From Granulosicoccus sp964437945 (GTDB lineage Bacteria; Pseudomonadota; Gammaproteobacteria; Granulosicoccales; Granulosicoccaceae), in assembly GCA_964437945.1 (NCBI GenBank), contig CAYTJF010000239.1, positions 1 through 9,354 on the forward strand: DNA of 9,354 nt, read 5' to 3'. The translations under genes were made by a program, and so were the position numbers. Shown one piece after another: positions 6,851 to 9,354 of this stretch. Numbering within the stretch: position 1 is the first letter of the stretch; each line of letters starts with the position of its first letter. Under the pieces are notes generated by a model. The model searched no databases. It was given only the letters and a program-made list of their open reading frames with translations, and was not told where the DNA came from.

Positions 6851-7618
6851 ATGATGTCTGTAATTACTGTGGAGCAGCAAGATCGCGTTTTGGCGATCAC
6901 CATCAATCGTCCACATGTACTCAACGCACTTAACGCAGCAGTACTAGAGGAGATACTGGATACCCTGACACCAAAGGATAGCTGCCAGGATACTGGTTGT
7001 TTTCTAATAACGGGGTCAACAAAAGCGTTTGCCGCAGGAGCGGACATATCTGAGCTGGCATCGCGAAATTTTCAACAAATGGCCGCCGAAGATGTGCTTG
7101 GCCAGTGGGAGCATTTTGCTAAACTTCGTACCCCTAAAATTGCCGCCGTTTCAGGTTATGCACTTGGAGGCGGCTGCGAACTGGCTATGATGTGCGACAT
7201 CATTTATGCGTCCACCAACGCAAAATTTGGCCAACCTGAAATCAAACTAGGATTGATACCAGGCATGGGGGGCACACAACGATTAACAAAGCTGGTTGGT
7301 CGGGCAAAAGCGATGGATATGATATTAACTGGACGGTTTCTTGACGCGGATGAAGCTGAAAAAGCCGGGTTGGTGTCCAGGGTGATTGAACCTGAGCAAC
7401 TGCTGGAACAGAGTTGGCGAGCGGCACACAACATCGCAAATTTTGGAAAAACGGCAACCGTAGCTGCCTGTGAGGCGGTTAACCGAGCCGAACATTCAGG
7501 TTTGAGTGAAGGAATGCTGTTTGAGCGTCGAACTTATCATTCGCTGTGGGCTACTACCGACGCCATCGAGGGGATGAATGCGTTTCTGGAAAAGAGAGAA
7601 CCTCAATTTAACCGTTAA
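6851..7618 (+). CDS. Enoyl-CoA hydratase (crotonase family)
   Basis: This 255-residue soluble enzyme is of normal family length. It adds water across the trans-2 double bond of an enoyl-CoA to give a 3-hydroxyacyl-CoA. The oxyanion-hole segment FAAGADI (60-66), the GYALGGGCELAMMCDI helix (102-117) and GQPEIKLGLIPGMGGTQRL (127-145) are all present. The two acid/base residues of true hydratases, Glu110 and Glu130, are both kept, which favours a hydratase over an isomerase or other crotonase. The C-terminal EGMNAFLEKREPQF is typical. ATG 6851 is preceded by GGAG five bases away, and a second ATG follows directly at 6854. It lies 83 bases after the TmpL-like gene on the same strand, so the two may share a transcript. 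The natural acyl-CoA cannot be told: the family covers fatty acid, amino acid and phenylacetate breakdown. Confidence 0.93.
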   Translation: MMSVITVEQQDRVLAITINRPHVLNALNAAVLEEILDTLTPKDSCQDTGCFLITGSTKAFAAGADISELASRNFQQMAAEDVLGQWEHFAKLRTPKIAAVSGYALGGGCELAMMCDIIYASTNAKFGQPEIKLGLIPGMGGTQRLTKLVGRAKAMDMILTGRFLDADEAEKAGLVSRVIEPEQLLEQSWRAAHNIANFGKTATVAACEAVNRAEHSGLSEGMLFERRTYHSLWATTDAIEGMNAFLEKREPQFNR

Positions 7619-7625
7619 TGTGTCT

Positions 7626-7709
7626 TTAAGAGAATACGATATCGCCTGGAGCGACCTCTCTCATAAATTCATATCTTGGTGTTAAAGTCGATGCATCAAA
7701 CCAGTTCAC
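7626..7709 (-). pseudogene. Short remnant resembling the N-terminus of an HNH-type restriction endonuclease
   Basis: A minus-strand frame opening at GTG 7707-7709 reads VNWFDASTLTPRY, then EFMREVAPGDIVFS and a TAA at 7626-7628. The 'F(Y)E.MREVAPGD.VFSF' pattern is one I recognise from the N-terminal region of a family of HNH restriction-like endonucleases, just before the sentence-like 'VFSF.D..I' continuation. Here the frame stops right after VFS. Only 27 codons are present and no HNH motif exists, so it cannot be functional. It fills most of the otherwise empty stretch between the hydratase and the lipoprotein. The identification comes from pattern memory and is uncertain. Confidence 0.3.
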
Positions 7710-7718
7710 TGGTGATGC
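7693..7718. terminator. Stem-loop between convergent genes, possible bidirectional terminator
   Basis: GCATCA (7693-7698) pairs with TGATGC (7713-7718), and CCAGT (7701-7705) with ACTGG (7708-7712). The stem has a two-base AA bulge and a very small loop. The TGA stop of the lipoprotein gene lies inside it. On the plus strand a run of six T starts ten bases after the stem, too far for a textbook intrinsic terminator. On the minus strand there is no T run. Its position at a convergent junction still suggests transcript-end formation. Confidence 0.35.
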
Positions 7719-8884
7719 AGCCCGTGAGTTTTTTGAGGATGCCGGCTTTGAACCACATACCGCATGCGAATCCAGACTGGGCCGGCGTTGTCGCGATTCA
7801 AATCAACGCTGTTGATGCTGGTTACCGGACCAGTCTCATCTACGGCAGCTAAATCTACGGTGCGCCCAACCTGCCCAAACTGATCCGCCAGGGTAATCTT
7901 GTAATGCACCTTGCCACTTGAGTCATCCACGAGAACCGCCCCGGTATTAAGTGTATACATACCGGCTGCAAGATCCACCCGATACCAACGATCACCAGCC
8001 GAGCTACCCTTCTCGGGTAGGAGCAAGGAATCAACAGTGTCGACACTTAACGGGTTAATCGTTGGACAATCACTGAAAAAAGGCGTTGGCATCGGACACC
8101 CATTTGCGACTATGCCTAACAGATAGTCTTCTGCAGCAAAGCTCGGTGTAAGACGCAACAACACGTTACGCGCCACGGCCACATTTAAATAGCCATGTGA
8201 GCGGCTGCGGTAATCATATTCGTCGTTATCGAAGAACAGATCAGTGACTCCGCCGTTGGCATGTAGTTCGCTGAGCCTGGTACCCAAGTTGGTGAGAGAG
8301 CCGCCCGCACTTTTTGAATCAAGTACGACATGATAGTCTCCTGGCTCCAGCACAATGCTCCAATAGTGTACTCCGTTGGTAGCAGACCCAGACCCGATGA
8401 TGCCGGATACCAACTGTCCAGTCGTCATGGCCGTGGGTGCCGACACAGCGTTGCTTTGCACGACAGTTGAAATTGGCAGAGAGCCGCATGCACTGGTAAC
8501 AAACTGCTCTACTCCGGGAGTGGGTAAACTTAGCGTATTCGCATCCGGTTCATCTACTGGTTCGTCAGTGGGTTGCGTTTCGGTAGTCGTATCGGGAGTG
8601 CCTGCATCCGCCGCTCCCGTATCTGCTGCAGTTGTAACCGTATCCATGCCCGCTGAATCGGTTATATCCTGACCCAATCCAACTGCTCCATAAGTGGCAT
8701 CAGTACTTTCAGGACTATCTGCAGTTAAACCAGAATCGTCAGGACCTGATTCATTAATCTCACTTGCACTCGCAAGTGCGTTACCGGCGTTGGCATCTTC
8801 ATATACTTCGTTGGATTCACCACAAGCAGTTAGCGAGATCAGTAAAGCAGGTAAAACAACCGCGATGGGGCCAGAAAAGCTAAT
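7706..8884 (-). CDS. Predicted lipoprotein with two PPC-like beta domains; 5' end abnormal
   Basis: The minus frame is open from 8890, with a TGA directly upstream at 8891-8893, down to TGA 7706-7708. It carries a hydrophobic stretch VVLPALLISLTAC followed by GES, a clear lipobox with Cys at 8822-8824. The mature part is 372 residues: an acidic, Thr/Pro-rich linker (about 1-100) that would lift the protein from the membrane, then two similar beta domains. The first contains HYWSIVLEPGDYHVVLD (about 153-169) and the second DRWYRVDLAAGMYTLNTG (about 278-295), both resembling pre-peptidase C-terminal (PPC) folds. No ATG, GTG or TTG exists in frame before the Cys except a useless late CTG. The start given here is a rare ATT at 8882-8884. 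The n-region then lacks Lys/Arg, so a frameshift near 8880 is likely. A caller using TTG 8675-8677 would lose the lipobox. Function is unknown. Confidence 0.7.
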   Translation of the reverse strand: MSFSGPIAVVLPALLISLTACGESNEVYEDANAGNALASASEINESGPDDSGLTADSPESTDATYGAVGLGQDITDSAGMDTVTTAADTGAADAGTPDTTTETQPTDEPVDEPDANTLSLPTPGVEQFVTSACGSLPISTVVQSNAVSAPTAMTTGQLVSGIIGSGSATNGVHYWSIVLEPGDYHVVLDSKSAGGSLTNLGTRLSELHANGGVTDLFFDNDEYDYRSRSHGYLNVAVARNVLLRLTPSFAAEDYLLGIVANGCPMPTPFFSDCPTINPLSVDTVDSLLLPEKGSSAGDRWYRVDLAAGMYTLNTGAVLVDDSSGKVHYKITLADQFGQVGRTVDLAAVDETGPVTSINSVDLNRDNAGPVWIRMRYVVQSRHPQKTHGLHHQ

Positions 8885-8951
8885 ACATGGTCAGTATACG
8901 CACACAGACGTTGTATCCAGGCAGTTGAAACCAGTTCAACAGCGTATTCAT
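8880..8951 (-). other. Short frame upstream of the lipoprotein, possible displaced 5' end
   Basis: ATG at 8949-8951 opens a 23-codon frame that includes an in-frame GTG CGT ATA CTG ACC ATG TAT and then TAG (8880-8882). It overlaps the beginning of the lipoprotein frame in another phase. Its VRILTM segment supplies the Met/Val start and Arg that the lipoprotein signal peptide lacks. One single-base change near 8880 would join them. It might instead be a leader peptide or chance. No strong ribosome site precedes the ATG. Confidence 0.3.
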
Positions 8952-9005
8952 TAATGGAAAGTGTACATATAAGAGGGGTGGCGCAACATTAATAAACGCG
9001 ATTGG

Positions 9006-9034
9006 GAAAGGCAGTCCGTATTATCAGGCCTTTC
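9006..9034. repeat. 7-bp inverted repeat in the right intergenic stretch
   Basis: GAAAGGC (9006-9012) and GCCTTTC (9028-9034) are reverse complements with 15 bases between them. They lie downstream of the stop of the possible minus-strand frame at the right edge. No clean T tract follows in that direction. The rest of 8952-9123 shows no gene or recognisable element. Confidence 0.25.
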
Positions 9035-9123
9035 GTCTCAAATGTGGCGACTGTAAGTGGAACAAAGTGAATACGACTTTAACTCGAGTAGAGCCAGCAA
9101 AACTGCAATTCGTGTCCACAGGG

Positions 9124-9354
9124 TTACACGATACAGTGCGCATCGCGATACTGGTTGTTTGTAATGGAATACAGCCATGAAAAAGCGACGCATGAACTGC
9201 CGCCAGCTGCCTTGAAGAACAAGCCGGTAACGAAAACAAACGGCGCGTAGCCTTGCTCGACTGACAGTACAGTCGCTTTACGGTCTGCATTGGATTCCAT
9301 ATTGCCGGCATTGGGTATTTGCCAGAAGTCGGCTGTGGCGTGGGCGAGTTCGTA
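9124..9354 (-). CDS. Possible C-terminal part of an unknown protein running off the right edge
   Basis: On the minus strand a frame open from the window edge gives 76 residues and stops at TAA 9124-9126. It contains DFWQIPNAGNMESNADRK, then VLSVEQGYAPFVFVTGLFF and a hydrophobic, glycine- and serine-containing stretch ending in SWLYS. The composition is protein-like, with a possible membrane segment. I do not recognise a family. A competing minus frame (9024-9311) is also open over the same bases but has a less natural composition, rich in Ser, Arg and Cys. With no start codon visible and only 231 bases available, coding status is uncertain. Confidence 0.3.
   Translation of the reverse strand, partial: YELAHATADFWQIPNAGNMESNADRKATVLSVEQGYAPFVFVTGLFFKAAGGSSCVAFSWLYSITNNQYRDAHCIV

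Noticed and set aside
8376..8672. Plus-strand frame of 98 codons antisense to the lipoprotein
   Set aside because: It is the mirror of the repetitive Thr/Asp/Pro linker of the lipoprotein. The Val/Ser/Ala-rich product is what that antisense predicts.
9024..9311. Minus-strand frame of 95 codons from an internal ATG
   Set aside because: Its composition is rich in Ser, Arg, Cys and His with no domain pattern, and it overlaps a more protein-like frame that reaches the window edge. I found no ribosome site.

Overview
The window reads as bacterial chromosome, probably from a marine-type gammaproteobacterium. The evidence is compact spacing, Shine-Dalgarno-led genes, an OmpR-type two-component pair with a four-base-class overlap, a Cys-type lipoprotein signal and moderate GC. 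The taxon is an inference from gene style only. No rRNA, tRNA, CRISPR array or complete insertion sequence was seen.

Left part (1-839): the last 38 codons of a Sir2-family NAD-dependent deacylase, then a DUF4143-type AAA ATPase cut down to 165 codons and ending in a 9-bp inverted repeat. Next, on the minus strand, lies a two-component system (840-3157): an OmpR/PhoB-type response regulator followed, with overlapping ends, by a membrane histidine kinase.

Centre (3158-7618): a roughly 320-base divergent control region separates the regulator from a plus-strand gene of about 1093 codons, the most striking item here. It encodes an NRPS-type adenylation domain with no carrier domain, a linker, six predicted membrane segments, and a C-terminal FAD/NAD(P)-binding ferric-reductase-like domain. 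This order matches the fungal redox protein TmpL as I recall it. A complete enoyl-CoA hydratase follows 83 bases downstream on the same strand. The control region holds an 11-bp tandem direct repeat (the spacing typical of PhoB/OmpR-family sites), a 10-bp inverted repeat bracketing a possible promoter, and a 14-bp palindrome just before the ribosome binding site. The simplest model, which is inference, is that the two-component system senses an envelope signal and controls the TmpL-like membrane oxidoreductase and its hydratase partner.

Right part (7619-9354): converging on the hydratase is a minus-strand lipoprotein with a clear lipobox and two PPC-like beta domains, but no normal start codon in its frame, so its 5' end may be frameshifted. 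Between the two lies a short remnant resembling the N-terminus of an HNH-type restriction endonuclease. The right edge has an open minus-strand frame of unknown nature. The accessory content is therefore a mix of an intact regulated redox module and decaying fragments on both sides.
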